Notes under the pieces: model-generated | The model's database searches: none | The model's input: only the letters and a program-made list of their open reading frames with translations | What the model was told of the DNA's origin: nothing | In this document: positions 56,212 through 63,983 of the stretch, piece by piece | Layout of the letters: every line of letters starts with the position of its first letter | Numbering within the stretch: the first letter of the stretch is position 1 | From: Flavonifractor sp052065355 | Lineage (GTDB): Bacteria; Bacillota; Clostridia; Oscillospirales; Oscillospiraceae | Length of the DNA stretch: 64,000 nt | Reading direction: 5' to 3' | NCBI RefSeq assembly: GCF_052065355.1 | Contig: NZ_JBQHUF010000014.1 | Coordinates: 1 to 64,000, forward strand | Translations under genes and position numbers: made by a program

Positions 56212-57553
56212 TACCATCCGTGGCTATCTGGATGCGGTGGCCGAGCAGATCCGTTGGCGGCGGGCCCGGCCGGTGGTGACCTGGGAGTTGGAGCGCCATC
56301 TGGAGGACCAGCGGGACGCCTTTGCCGCCGAGGGCCATGAGGACGCCGAGGCGATGGCGGTGGCGGAAATGGGGGACCCGGTATCCGTAGGGGCGGAGCT
56401 GGACCGGATGCATCGGCCCAAGCCTCAATGGGGTCTGCTGGCCTTGGCCATCCTGCTGGCTCTGGCCGGAACCGTCCTCCGGGTGTGGCTGACGGCGGAC
56501 TGGGATGCCTATTACATGGCAATCAACCCCTACCGGGCGGGCCTGGCCTTTCTTCTGGGCAGCGGCGCGCTGCTGGTGGGGTATTTTCTGGATTACGGTT
56601 GGCTGGGCCGTCGGGGCGGCTGGGTCTACCTAGGCACACTGGTCGTCAGCTTTCTACTGCTGGTTCTCCCCCATCGGATGCCCAACGGGGTCCATTATTA
56701 CCTCCGCTGCGTGGTGCTGCTCTACCCTCTGGCCTACACCTTCTGGGTGTACGCCTGCCGGAAAAAGGGGTGGCCCGGCCTGCTGGCTGCCATGGCGGGC
56801 GTTTTCCCCCTGTTTTGGTTCTGTCAGACTGCCCCCTACCTGTTCGGCACTCTCCTGCTGCTGTCCACGGGCACTTTGGTGCTGCTTATCGCGGCCTGGC
56901 AGGACTGGTTCGGCATTGGGCGTTGGAAAACTCTGTGGGTAACGGCAGCCTGCGCCGGAGCTTCAGCCATCGGGACAGTCTGGTATACCTTCCGGGACGT
57001 CTACGCCTCCGCCCGGCTGGCGGCAGCCTTCCACCCGGAACAGTTCGCGGATGGTGTCGGATATCATGCCATCCAGATCCAAAACGCCATTGCCGGGGCC
57101 AAATGGCTGGGAGAAGGAATCTGGAATTCAGCGGATTCCCGGCCCTATGCACTATCAGTACCGGGCTCCGGCACCGACAACTTTCTCACCACACTGATTC
57201 ATAGGCTGGGCTGGCTGCCTTTCCTGCTGGTGGTGCTGGCCTTCGCAACGCTGGCGGTCTGGATCCTGCTGCGCTGCCTGCGGCAGAGCAGCCAGCTGGG
57301 AAAGGCGGTGGTGCTGGCCACCCTGCTCCCCCTGTGCCTCCAGGCCCTGTTCAGCATCGCCTGGAACCTGGGCCTCACCCTGCTCAGCAGCCCCTTTCCT
57401 CTCATCACCAGCAATATTAACACGGTGCTGGCCATGTTTCTCATCGGGCTGTGTCTATCGGTCTTTCGGGAGGAGCGCATCGCCCGGGAGAATGTATGCG
57501 ATAAGATTTCATTTCCTAAATACCGGATCAAAATTTCCATTCAAAAAGTCTGA
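56198..57553 (+). CDS. permease-prefix (HAAS-like) domain fused to a SEDS FtsW/RodA-like membrane domain
   Basis: In this 451-residue protein, residues 1-75 form a soluble helical domain like those found N-terminal of permeases in PadR operons (VTWELERHLEDQRD, MAVAEMGDP). About ten membrane helices follow. The region GYHAIQIQNAIAGAKWLGEG (289-308) and GTDNFLTTLIHRLG (325-338) match the SEDS signature, with D327 at the place of the catalytic Asp of RodA/FtsW glycosyltransferases. The start is GTG 56198 with GGGAGGG 7 bases upstream, inside padR. A role in a regulated cell-wall process is plausible but not shown; no partner penicillin-binding protein is adjacent. Confidence 0.75.
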   Translation: MEKPDTIRGYLDAVAEQIRWRRARPVVTWELERHLEDQRDAFAAEGHEDAEAMAVAEMGDPVSVGAELDRMHRPKPQWGLLALAILLALAGTVLRVWLTADWDAYYMAINPYRAGLAFLLGSGALLVGYFLDYGWLGRRGGWVYLGTLVVSFLLLVLPHRMPNGVHYYLRCVVLLYPLAYTFWVYACRKKGWPGLLAAMAGVFPLFWFCQTAPYLFGTLLLLSTGTLVLLIAAWQDWFGIGRWKTLWVTAACAGASAIGTVWYTFRDVYASARLAAAFHPEQFADGVGYHAIQIQNAIAGAKWLGEGIWNSADSRPYALSVPGSGTDNFLTTLIHRLGWLPFLLVVLAFATLAVWILLRCLRQSSQLGKAVVLATLLPLCLQALFSIAWNLGLTLLSSPFPLITSNINTVLAMFLIGLCLSVFREERIARENVCDKISFPKYRIKISIQKV

Positions 57554-57561
57554 CAAGCAAA

Positions 57562-57597
57562 AAAGGGAAGACGCGGTTGATACCGCGTCTTCCCTTT
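57562..57597 (+). terminator. terminator of the padR-SEDS operon
   Basis: A perfect 16-bp stem (57562-57577 with 57582-57597) that includes AAA/TTT ends. Confidence 0.88.
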
Positions 57598-57612
57598 GAC
57601 TAAAACAAAAAC

Positions 57613-57641
57613 AAAAGGACATCCTTACGGATGTCCTTTTT
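57613..57641 (-). terminator. terminator of the minus-strand tRNA-Leu
   Basis: AAAAGGACATCC (57613-57624) pairs with GGATGTCCTTTT (57629-57640). On the minus strand it is followed by T-rich sequence. Confidence 0.85.
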
Positions 57642-57643
57642 GT

Positions 57644-57731
57644 TGGTGCGCGAGGCGGGACTTGAACCCGCACGTGCGTAATGCACACTAGAACCTGAAT
57701 CTAGCGAGTCTGCCAATTCCACCACTCGCGC
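57644..57731 (-). tRNA. tRNA-Leu(CAG), copy 1
   Basis: An 88-base class II tRNA read on the minus strand: acceptor GCGCGAG/CTCGCGC, anticodon loop TTCAGGT giving CAG, long variable arm, encoded CCA (57646-57644). It is identical over its full length to the plus-strand copy at 57997-58084. Confidence 0.97.
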
Positions 57732-57765
57732 ATCTTGTTTTGCGCTGTCGTTCAGCGCGAGATTT

Positions 57766-57794
57766 ATATTACCACGCATCTTTCCACTTGTCAA
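57766..57794 (-). promoter_or_regulatory. promoter of tRNA-Leu copy 1
   Basis: Minus strand: TTGACA (57794-57789), 17 bases, TAATAT (57771-57766). Confidence 0.85.
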
Positions 57795-57848
57795 CAGTTT
57801 TTTTGCTCTTTCTCCAAAATTTTTCCCAGGGCTTGCGAGAATTCAAGG

Positions 57849-57877
57849 TTGACAAATGCTCCCTGGGCCGCTATAAT
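57849..57877 (+). promoter_or_regulatory. promoter of the plus-strand tRNA-Leu pair
   Basis: TTGACA (57849-57854), 17 bases, TATAAT (57872-57877), perfect hexamers. Confidence 0.95.
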
Positions 57878-57907
57878 AATCAAGCAGTCTTTTGACAGGC
57901 TGTTTTT

Positions 57908-57993
57908 GCGGATGTGCTGGAACTGGTAGACTGGCTAGCTTGAGGTGCTAGTGGCCCACGGCCGTACGGGTTCGAGTCCCGTCATCCGCACCA
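57908..57993 (+). tRNA. tRNA-Leu(GAG)
   Basis: An 86-base class II tRNA: acceptor GCGGATG/CATCCGC, anticodon loop TTGAGGT giving GAG, long variable arm, encoded CCA (57991-57993). Confidence 0.97.
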
Positions 57994-57996
57994 TAT

Positions 57997-58084
57997 GCGC
58001 GAGTGGTGGAATTGGCAGACTCGCTAGATTCAGGTTCTAGTGTGCATTACGCACGTGCGGGTTCAAGTCCCGCCTCGCGCACCA
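57997..58084 (+). tRNA. tRNA-Leu(CAG), copy 2
   Basis: Three bases after tRNA-Leu(GAG). Same 88-base sequence as copy 1 but inverted. Acceptor GCGCGAG (57997-58003) with CTCGCGC (58074-58080), anticodon CAG, CCA encoded. Confidence 0.97.
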
Positions 58085-58087
58085 CAA

Positions 58088-58120
58088 AGCCTTGAAACCA
58101 TTTGGTTTCAAGGCTTTTTT
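58088..58120 (+). terminator. terminator of the plus-strand tRNA-Leu transcript
   Basis: AGCCTTGAAACC (58088-58099) pairs with GGTTTCAAGGCT (58104-58115), followed by T's to 58120. Confidence 0.95.
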
Positions 58121-58144
58121 ACTATTCTGCAGGGGGTGGAATTT

Positions 58145-58984
58145 ATGACAGGCATCATTGACGTGGGCGGCGGGATGCGGGGCATCTACACTGCGGGCGT
58201 ATACGACTATCTGCTGGACCACAATATTTCTCTGGACTACTGCCTGGGCGTCTCGGCAGGCAGCGCCAACCTGGTCTCCTATCTGGCCGGGCAGCGGGGC
58301 CGCAACCGCCGGTTTTACACCAACTACGCCAACCGCCGGGAGTATATGAGCCTGCACAACTTCGTGACCACCGGCTCCTATGTGGATGTGGACTACATCT
58401 ACTCCACCCTCAGTGACTCCCACGGGGAGGACCCCATCGACTACGCCGCCTTTGAGGCCAATCCCAGCCAATATGTGGCGGTGGCTACCGACGCACGGAC
58501 CGGTATGGCCCGCTATTTTACCCGGGCGGACGTCCACCCGGACGATTTCTCCGTGGTCAAGGCCTCCTGCTGCCTGCCCATTGCCTGCCGTCCCTACCGG
58601 ATCGACGGGATTCCCTATTTCGACGGCGGCGTGGCCGACCCGGTACCCTATCGCAAGGCCCTGGAGGACGGCTGCGACAAGATCATCGTCCTGCTCACCC
58701 GCCCCCGGGACTTCCGCCGTCCGCCCCTCAGCCATCCCCATGTGGCACAGCTGGCTCTCCACACCTATCCCAAGGCGCTGGAGGCCCTGCTCCAGCGTCA
58801 CCTGCGGTACAACCAGGCGGTGGAGGAAGTCATTGAGCTGGAAATGCAGGGCAAGGCCCTGCTGCTGGCTCCCGCCGATATCGACGGCATCAGCACCCTG
58901 AAGCGCAACGGTCTGGCTATGGACCGGCTGTACGGTTACGGCTATCAGGACGGCGCCAAGCTGGAGGCCTTCCTGAACCACTGA
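58145..58984 (+). CDS. patatin-like phospholipase
   Basis: The 279-residue patatin-fold hydrolase has the oxyanion loop DVGGGMRGIYTAG at the N-terminus, the nucleophile in GVSAGS and the catalytic Asp in FDGGVADP. Such enzymes remove acyl chains from lipids; this YjjU-like group has no settled physiological substrate. ATG 58145 follows a GGGGGTGG site; longer in-frame readings run back into the tRNA. It lies 25 bases after the tRNA terminator and is followed 14 bases later by an AlbA_2 gene. Confidence 0.9.
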   Translation: MTGIIDVGGGMRGIYTAGVYDYLLDHNISLDYCLGVSAGSANLVSYLAGQRGRNRRFYTNYANRREYMSLHNFVTTGSYVDVDYIYSTLSDSHGEDPIDYAAFEANPSQYVAVATDARTGMARYFTRADVHPDDFSVVKASCCLPIACRPYRIDGIPYFDGGVADPVPYRKALEDGCDKIIVLLTRPRDFRRPPLSHPHVAQLALHTYPKALEALLQRHLRYNQAVEEVIELEMQGKALLLAPADIDGISTLKRNGLAMDRLYGYGYQDGAKLEAFLNH

Positions 58985-58998
58985 AAGGAGAAGCGCTC

Positions 58999-59454
58999 AT
59001 GTTTGACGTCAGTCAGATCCCCCATTACCGGGAAAACAACCGTCTGGAGGCCAAGCTGGCTACCGGCGGCCTGCCCCACAGCATCTGGGAGACCTACTCC
59101 GCCTTCGCCAACTCCTACGGCGGGGTGATCCTGCTGGGGGTGGAGGAGCTGCCCGACCACTCCCTCCGGGCCCAGGGTCTACTGGATCCCCAGGAGCTGA
59201 TCGAGGAGTTCACCGCCCTGCTCTCCGACCCCAAGGTGGTCAGCGTCAATCTGCTGGGCGAGAACGACATCCAGATCCTCTCTGTGGACGGAAAGGACAT
59301 CATCGCCATCTGCGTCCCCATGGCGGAGCAGGATCAGCTGCCGGTGTACATCGGCGGCGACCTGGTGCGGGGCTCCTACCGCCGCAGCGGCGACGGGGAC
59401 TATCACTGCACCCAGGCGGAGCTCAACGCCATGCTCTCCGGCCGCTCTCATTAA
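58999..59454 (+). CDS. AlbA_2/Schlafen-type putative DNA-binding protein
   Basis: The 151-residue protein consists of an AlbA_2 (Schlafen N-terminal-like) domain: ENNRLEAKLATGGLPHSIWE, AFANSYGGVILLGVEE and a C-terminal RGSYRRSGDGDYHCTQAEL. Many relatives have an extra C-terminal ATPase-like or HTH part, which is absent here, so it is a minimal form. GAAAGGAG precedes the ATG. It is probably co-transcribed with the patatin gene. Role unknown; regulators and nucleases both occur in the family. Confidence 0.82.
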   Translation: MFDVSQIPHYRENNRLEAKLATGGLPHSIWETYSAFANSYGGVILLGVEELPDHSLRAQGLLDPQELIEEFTALLSDPKVVSVNLLGENDIQILSVDGKDIIAICVPMAEQDQLPVYIGGDLVRGSYRRSGDGDYHCTQAELNAMLSGRSH

Positions 59455-59460
59455 AATCAA

Positions 59461-59495
59461 ACCGCCCGCCGGCAATGCCGGCGGGCGGTTGTTTT
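59461..59495. terminator. hairpin terminator between the AlbA_2 and thioredoxin genes
   Basis: ACCGCCCGCCGGC (59461-59473) pairs with GCCGGCGGGCGGT (59477-59489), then TGTTTT. It can serve both convergent transcripts. Confidence 0.85.
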
Positions 59496-59497
59496 GT

Positions 59498-59812
59498 TTA
59501 CAGATTAGCGTCCAGTACAGCGGTGTAGGCGGCGGGAGGCATGACGCCCACCTTCCGGTCGAACTCCTTGCCGTCCTTCAGGAACACCACAGTGGGGATG
59601 CTCATGACCCCGAAGCGCATAGCCAGGCCGGGCTCGTCGTCCACGTTCACCTTGCCTACCAGGGCCTTGCCCTCGTATTTACCGGCCAGGTCCTCCATCA
59701 CGGGAGAGAGCATCTTGCAGGGGCCGCACCAGGAGGCCCAGAAGTCCACCATAGAAATGCCGTTGGCAGTCGCCTTGTCAAAACCGTCCTGAGTCAGATG
59801 AATGATCGCCAT
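59498..59812 (-). CDS. trxA: thioredoxin
   Basis: The 104-residue thioredoxin has the active site WCGPC (C29, C32), the cis-Pro loop SIPTVVF and GVMPPAAY. It reduces protein disulfides and needs a reductase; the gene upstream encodes a reductase-like flavoprotein. ATG 59812 has AAAGGAAG about 8 bases upstream; an in-frame start at 59845 would overlap the reductase gene. It is last in the arsR/reductase/thioredoxin operon. Confidence 0.95.
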   Translation of the reverse strand: MAIIHLTQDGFDKATANGISMVDFWASWCGPCKMLSPVMEDLAGKYEGKALVGKVNVDDEPGLAMRFGVMSIPTVVFLKDGKEFDRKVGVMPPAAYTAVLDANL

Positions 59813-59841
59813 AATAAAATCTTCCTTTCTCTGTGTGTATG

Positions 59842-60696
59842 TCATGCAATCGGATTGTGATCGATATATTCCGCCGCCCGGTGGCCCGCCACCTGGCCCT
59901 CCCCCACGGCCTTGGAGACCTGGAGAGGCAGGCCGGTGCAGTCTCCGGCAGCAAACACGCCTGGGATACTGGTGGCCATGTTCCGGTCCACCTTGATATA
60001 ATTTCCGTCCAGCTCCAGCCCGGGGAGCAGGTCCGCCGGAGCCATGGAGGCGCGGAGGATGAACACGCCCTCACAGGGGATGGTGGTACTGCCGGCCCGG
60101 AGGCCCTCCACCTTCTGTCCGCCCAGCACCTCCACCTTCCCGGCCTTCACCGCCGGGATATCGGGCCGCAGAGCGTCGGGCTCATTGGGGCTGATATAGG
60201 TGACCTTACAGCCAATCTCCTTCAGCCAGTTGGCCTCCTGGGGAGCGTCGGCCGCCAGGCCCACCACAGCCACTTCCTTGCCCCGGTAGAGCATCCCGTC
60301 ACAGGTGGCACAGTAGCTCACCCCTGCGCCCAGGTGCTCCTCCTCCCCGGCGTACTTGGCGGAGCGCACCACGCCGGTGGCCAGTACCACCGCCCGGGCC
60401 TGCTCCATGTCGCTGCCGATACTCAGGTAGAATGTGCCGTTCATGGCCATGATATTCAGTACCCGGCCTTCTTTCCGCTCCACGCCCATCTGAGCGGCGT
60501 GGGTACGGAACCGCTCCAGCAGTTCTTTGCCGGTCACATCATAAAAGCCCAGATAATTGTCAATGCGCTGGGTCTTATAGAGCGGATTGTCCCGGTCGTC
60601 GCCGCTGACCACCAGCACCGACTTGCCTCGGGCACGGGTCTGGATGGCCGCTGACAGCCCCGCAGGGCCTCCGCCGATCACCGCAACATCGTACAC
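59842..60696 (-). CDS. thioredoxin-reductase-like flavoprotein lacking the NADPH motif
   Basis: The 284-residue two-domain flavoprotein has the FAD motif GGGPAG (8-13), the redox pair C129-A-T-C132 and the C-terminal FAD motif AAGDCTG (249-255). The second nucleotide site, normally GxGxxA/S plus HRRxxxR, reads VVGLAADAPQEA (144-155) with no basic cluster, so NADPH is probably not the donor. Ferredoxin-dependent flavin thioredoxin reductases (FFTR), known from Clostridium and Gloeobacter, lack the same motifs. It lies 29 bases before thioredoxin and overlaps arsR by 19 bases. Confidence 0.85.
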   Translation of the reverse strand: MYDVAVIGGGPAGLSAAIQTRARGKSVLVVSGDDRDNPLYKTQRIDNYLGFYDVTGKELLERFRTHAAQMGVERKEGRVLNIMAMNGTFYLSIGSDMEQARAVVLATGVVRSAKYAGEEEHLGAGVSYCATCDGMLYRGKEVAVVGLAADAPQEANWLKEIGCKVTYISPNEPDALRPDIPAVKAGKVEVLGGQKVEGLRAGSTTIPCEGVFILRASMAPADLLPGLELDGNYIKVDRNMATSIPGVFAAGDCTGLPLQVSKAVGEGQVAGHRAAEYIDHNPIA

Positions 60697-60989
60697 TGGT
60701 ACTCCTCCTCCCTATCGCCGAAGAGCGCCGCGACCACCGCCGCCGCCTCAGGATCGGCTACCTCATAGTAGACCTCGTTCCCGGACCGGGCCGCCCGCAC
60801 GATCCCCGCCGCCTTCAGCCGCATCAGATGCTGAGAGATGCAGGACTGGGACTGGCCGGTATGGCTCTCCATGCAGCCCACATTGCGGCAGCCGTTCACC
60901 AGCAGGCCCCGGACGATCTGCAGCCGCAGAGGATGGGAAAGGGCCTTCAGCAGCTCCGCCTTCCGGGCATAGCAGACTTCCTGTTCCAT
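60678..60989 (-). CDS. ArsR-family repressor with five cysteines
   Basis: The 103-residue ArsR winged helix has ALSHPLRLQIVRGLL and the recognition helix SQSCISQHLMRLKAAGIV. Cysteines are at 6, 34, 39, 50 and 99. The C34-x4-C39 pair and C50 in the recognition region could bind a metal or sense oxidation or sulfide. It heads an operon with a thioredoxin-reductase-like enzyme and thioredoxin, so thiol-redox control is plausible. GAGGTGAG precedes the ATG. Repeated TTCTAATAT boxes flank its -10 box and overlap its -35 box. Confidence 0.88.
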   Translation of the reverse strand: MEQEVCYARKAELLKALSHPLRLQIVRGLLVNGCRNVGCMESHTGQSQSCISQHLMRLKAAGIVRAARSGNEVYYEVADPEAAAVVAALFGDREEEYQCTMLR

Positions 60990-61012
60990 GTTGGTCTCAC
61001 CTCATTCGCTGT

Positions 61013-61050
61013 TTCTAATATTATTATATTCAAACATTCTAATATGTCAA
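61013..61050 (-). promoter_or_regulatory. arsR operon promoter with repeated operator boxes
   Basis: Minus strand: TTGACA (61050-61045), 16 bases, TATAAT (61028-61023). TTCTAATAT occurs at 61013-61021 and 61037-61045 on the plus strand, 24 bases apart, one on each side of the -10 box. Confidence 0.75.
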
Positions 61051-61097
61051 TGCTTTTAAAAAAATTTTTTATCCCCCGGCGGAAAGCCCTTCCGCTC

Positions 61098-61126
61098 TTG
61101 CATTTTTTCCGTATTAGGGGTAAAAT
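61098..61126 (+). promoter_or_regulatory. promoter of glnS
   Basis: TTGCAT (61098-61103), 17 bases, TAAAAT (61121-61126). Confidence 0.75.
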
Positions 61127-61162
61127 ATTGGTTCGTATCAAGATATATAAGGAGTGAAAAGG

Positions 61163-62845
61163 ATGCCAGAAGAACTGAAGCCCACCATGACGCAGAACTT
61201 TATCCACGACTTTATTGATGAGGACATCGCCCAGGGTGGTCAGTTCCAAGGCATGACCGTCCACACCCGGTTCCCGCCGGAGCCCAACGGCTATCTGCAC
61301 ATCGGCCATGCCAAGGCCATTTTTGTGGATTTCGGCACGGCGGAGAAGTACGGCGGCCTGTGCAATCTGCGTATGGATGACACCAACCCCACCAAGGAAG
61401 ACGTGGAGTACGTGGAGGCTATCCAGGAGGATATTCACTGGCTGGGCTACGACTGGGGCGACCGGTTCTATTTCGCCTCGGATTACTTTGAAAAGATGTA
61501 CGAGTACGCCGTGGAGCTCATCAAGAAGGGCCTGGCCTATGTGTGTGAGCTGACTCCGGAGGAGTTCCGGGAGTACCGCGGCGACGTGAATACCCCCGCC
61601 CGCTCTCCCTGGCGTGACCGGCCGGTGGAGGAGTCTCTGGACCTGTTCGCCCGGATGCGGGCGGGCGAGTTCCCCAACGGCAAGTACACCCTGCGGGCCA
61701 AGATCGACCTGGCCAGCGGCAACTTCAACATGCGTGACCCGGTCATCTACCGCATCAACCACATGCACCATCACCGCCAGGGTGACAAGTGGTGCATCTA
61801 CCCCATGTACGACTTTGCCCACCCCATTGAGGACGCTCTGGAGGGGATCACCCACTCCCTGTGCTCCCTGGAGTTTGAGGATCACCGGCCCCTGTACGAC
61901 TGGGTGATTGCCAACTGCCCCGTTCCCGCCAAGCCCCGGCAGATCGAGTTTGCCCGGCTGGGCATCAACTACACCGTGATGAGCAAGCGGAAGCTGCGCC
62001 AGCTGGTGGAGGAGAACCGGGTGTCCGGCTGGGACGATCCCCGTATGCCCACCCTGTGCGGCCTGCGCCGCCGTGGCTACACTCCCCGGGCTATCCGCAA
62101 CTTCTCCGAGCGCAACGGCGTCAGCAAGGCTGCCTCCACCGTGGAGTACGCCTTCCTGGAGCACTGCCTGCGAGAGGACCTGAACGAGACCGCTCAGCGC
62201 CGGATGGCGGTGCTCCGCCCCGTCAAGCTGGTCATCACCAACTATCCCGAGGGGCAGAGTGAGACCTTCACCGTGGAGAACAACCCCAACCGGCCTGAGG
62301 ACGGCACCCGTGAGGTCACCTTCTCCCGGGAGCTGTATATCGAGGCGGACGATTTCCTGCCCGCTCCGGTGCCCAAGTACAAGCGTCTCTATCCCGACGG
62401 CCCCGAGTGCCGCCTGAAGGGCGCCTACGTCATCAAGTGCACTGGCTGCGAGACCGACGAGGCCGGCAATGTGATCCAGATCAACGCCACCTATGATCCC
62501 GACAGCCGGGGCGGCGATCCCGCTGACGGCCGGAAGATCAAGGGTGCCACCATCCACTGGGTGGACGCCGCCACTGCCGTGGACGCGGAGATCCGTCTGT
62601 ACGACAACCTGTTTACCGACGCCGACCCCGACGCCGGCGACAAGAACTTCCTGGACTGCCTGAACCCCAACTCCCTGGAGGTGCTCACCGGGGCCAAGGT
62701 GGAGGCCGGTCTGGCCGGTGTGGAGGCTCCCGCCTCCTTCCAGTTCCTGCGTCAGGGCTACTTCTGCGCGGACAACAAGGATTCCAAGCCGGGCCACCTG
62801 GTGTTCAACCGCTCTGTGAGCCTGAAGGATTCTTTCAAATTCTGA
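61163..62845 (+). CDS. glnS: glutaminyl-tRNA synthetase
   Basis: GlnRS charges tRNA-Gln directly. The 560-residue class I synthetase has the HIGH-type motif PNGYLHIGHAKAI, RMDDTNP, the KMSKS-type motif VMSKRKL and the C-terminal beta-barrel anticodon-binding domains. Many Firmicutes lack GlnRS and use the GatCAB amidotransferase route, so its presence is notable. ATG 61163 is preferred over a GTG at 61154 because AAGGAG lies 8 bases upstream. It has its own promoter. Confidence 0.96.
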   Translation: MPEELKPTMTQNFIHDFIDEDIAQGGQFQGMTVHTRFPPEPNGYLHIGHAKAIFVDFGTAEKYGGLCNLRMDDTNPTKEDVEYVEAIQEDIHWLGYDWGDRFYFASDYFEKMYEYAVELIKKGLAYVCELTPEEFREYRGDVNTPARSPWRDRPVEESLDLFARMRAGEFPNGKYTLRAKIDLASGNFNMRDPVIYRINHMHHHRQGDKWCIYPMYDFAHPIEDALEGITHSLCSLEFEDHRPLYDWVIANCPVPAKPRQIEFARLGINYTVMSKRKLRQLVEENRVSGWDDPRMPTLCGLRRRGYTPRAIRNFSERNGVSKAASTVEYAFLEHCLREDLNETAQRRMAVLRPVKLVITNYPEGQSETFTVENNPNRPEDGTREVTFSRELYIEADDFLPAPVPKYKRLYPDGPECRLKGAYVIKCTGCETDEAGNVIQINATYDPDSRGGDPADGRKIKGATIHWVDAATAVDAEIRLYDNLFTDADPDAGDKNFLDCLNPNSLEVLTGAKVEAGLAGVEAPASFQFLRQGYFCADNKDSKPGHLVFNRSVSLKDSFKF

Positions 62846-62858
62846 GCCTATTCTAATA

Positions 62859-62883
62859 GCGGGCGGCCCCAGGCCGCCCGCTT
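62859..62883 (+). terminator. hairpin after glnS, weak terminator
   Basis: GCGGGCGGCC (62859-62868) pairs with GGCCGCCCGC (62872-62881). Only TT and a broken T-run follow, so some read-through into the next gene is likely. Confidence 0.6.
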
Positions 62884-62907
62884 CACTTTCATTGGGAGGT
62901 TATGACC

Positions 62908-63939
62908 ATGAAACGGTATCTGTTCCGCAATGACTACTCCTTCGGCGCCCATCCCAAGGTGATGGACGCGGTGTGCGCCGTCAATCTGGAGGGCAACTGG
63001 GGCTATGGCGACGACGGCTATACCGCCCGGGCCAAGGACCGCATCCGTGAGGTGTGCGGCTGCCCCGACGCCATGGTGGAATTCCTCATCGGCGGCACCC
63101 AGACCAATGTGGTGGCCTGCTCTTTCCTGCTCAAGCCCTGGGAGGCGGCCATCTGCCCTGACTCCGGGCACCTGAACGGCCACGAGGTGGGCGCTTTTGA
63201 GGCTACCGGCCACAAGATCCTCACTGTGCCCGCCAATCCCGACGGCAAGATTACCCCTGACATGCTGCCTCCCCTGCTGGAGCTCCATCAGGATCCCCAC
63301 CTGACCAAGCCCGGCCTGGTGTACATCTCCAACTCCACCGAGAACGGCGCGGTATACACCAAGGCGGAGCTCACCGCCCTGTCTGAGTTCTGCCACGCCA
63401 ACGGCCTGCTGCTCTTCGTGGACGGCGCCCGGCTGGGTGCCGCCCTCACCTCCGACGCCAACGACCTGACTCTGCCGGAGTTCGCCCATCTGGTGGACGC
63501 CTTCTACATCGGCGGCACCAAGAACGGCGCCATGTTCGGCGAGGCTCTGGTCATCACCCGCCCGGAGCTGACCGACGGCTTCTTCCGCATGAAGAAGCGG
63601 ATGGGGGCTGTGATGGAGAAGGGCTGGATCCAGGGCGTCACCTTCCTCACCCTGTTTGAGGACGACCTGTACTTCAAGATGGCCCGCCAGGGCAACGAGA
63701 TGGCTGCCCGCCTCCAGGACGGGCTGAAGGCCAAGGGCTGGACGCTGTGGGTGGAGTCCCCCACCAATCAGGTGTTCGCCGTCATCCCCAACGAGATCAA
63801 GGCCCAGGTGGACGAGGTGTGCGACTGCGAGGTGTGGTGCCCCTACGACGCCACCCACACCGTCATCCGTTTCGTCACCTGCTTCCACACCAGCCAGGAG
63901 GATGTGGACGGCCTGCTTGCCGCCCTGCCCAACCTGTAA
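62908..63939 (+). CDS. low-specificity threonine aldolase-like PLP enzyme
   Basis: The 343-residue fold-type I PLP enzyme has the cofactor-binding Asp in LLFVDGARLGAAL and the Schiff-base Lys in YIGGTKNGAMFGE. Members of this family split L-threonine or beta-hydroxy amino acids to glycine and an aldehyde; the exact substrate is not readable. ATG 62908 is chosen because GGGAGG lies 8 bases upstream; an ATG at 62902 is only 2 bases from that site. A strong terminator follows. Confidence 0.9.
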   Translation: MKRYLFRNDYSFGAHPKVMDAVCAVNLEGNWGYGDDGYTARAKDRIREVCGCPDAMVEFLIGGTQTNVVACSFLLKPWEAAICPDSGHLNGHEVGAFEATGHKILTVPANPDGKITPDMLPPLLELHQDPHLTKPGLVYISNSTENGAVYTKAELTALSEFCHANGLLLFVDGARLGAALTSDANDLTLPEFAHLVDAFYIGGTKNGAMFGEALVITRPELTDGFFRMKKRMGAVMEKGWIQGVTFLTLFEDDLYFKMARQGNEMAARLQDGLKAKGWTLWVESPTNQVFAVIPNEIKAQVDEVCDCEVWCPYDATHTVIRFVTCFHTSQEDVDGLLAALPNL

Positions 63940-63945
63940 AACAGC

Positions 63946-63983
63946 AAAAAAGTCCCCGGAGCGTTTGCTCCGGGGACTTTTTT
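63946..63983 (+). terminator. terminator after the threonine aldolase-like gene
   Basis: A perfect 17-bp stem (63946-63962 with 63967-63983) ending in six T's. The last 17 bases of the window hold nothing recognisable. Confidence 0.96.

Larger units (their letters stand above)
57644..58084. repeat. 88-bp perfect inverted repeat formed by two tRNA-Leu(CAG) genes
   Basis: The arms are 57644-57731 and 57997-58084, separated by 265 bases that hold two promoters and tRNA-Leu(GAG). The identity covers the tRNA genes exactly and stops at their ends. Confidence 0.95.

Noticed and set aside
58145..59454. CBASS-type defence system with patatin effector
   Set aside because: No CD-NTase or other cyclic-nucleotide synthase is present near the patatin gene.
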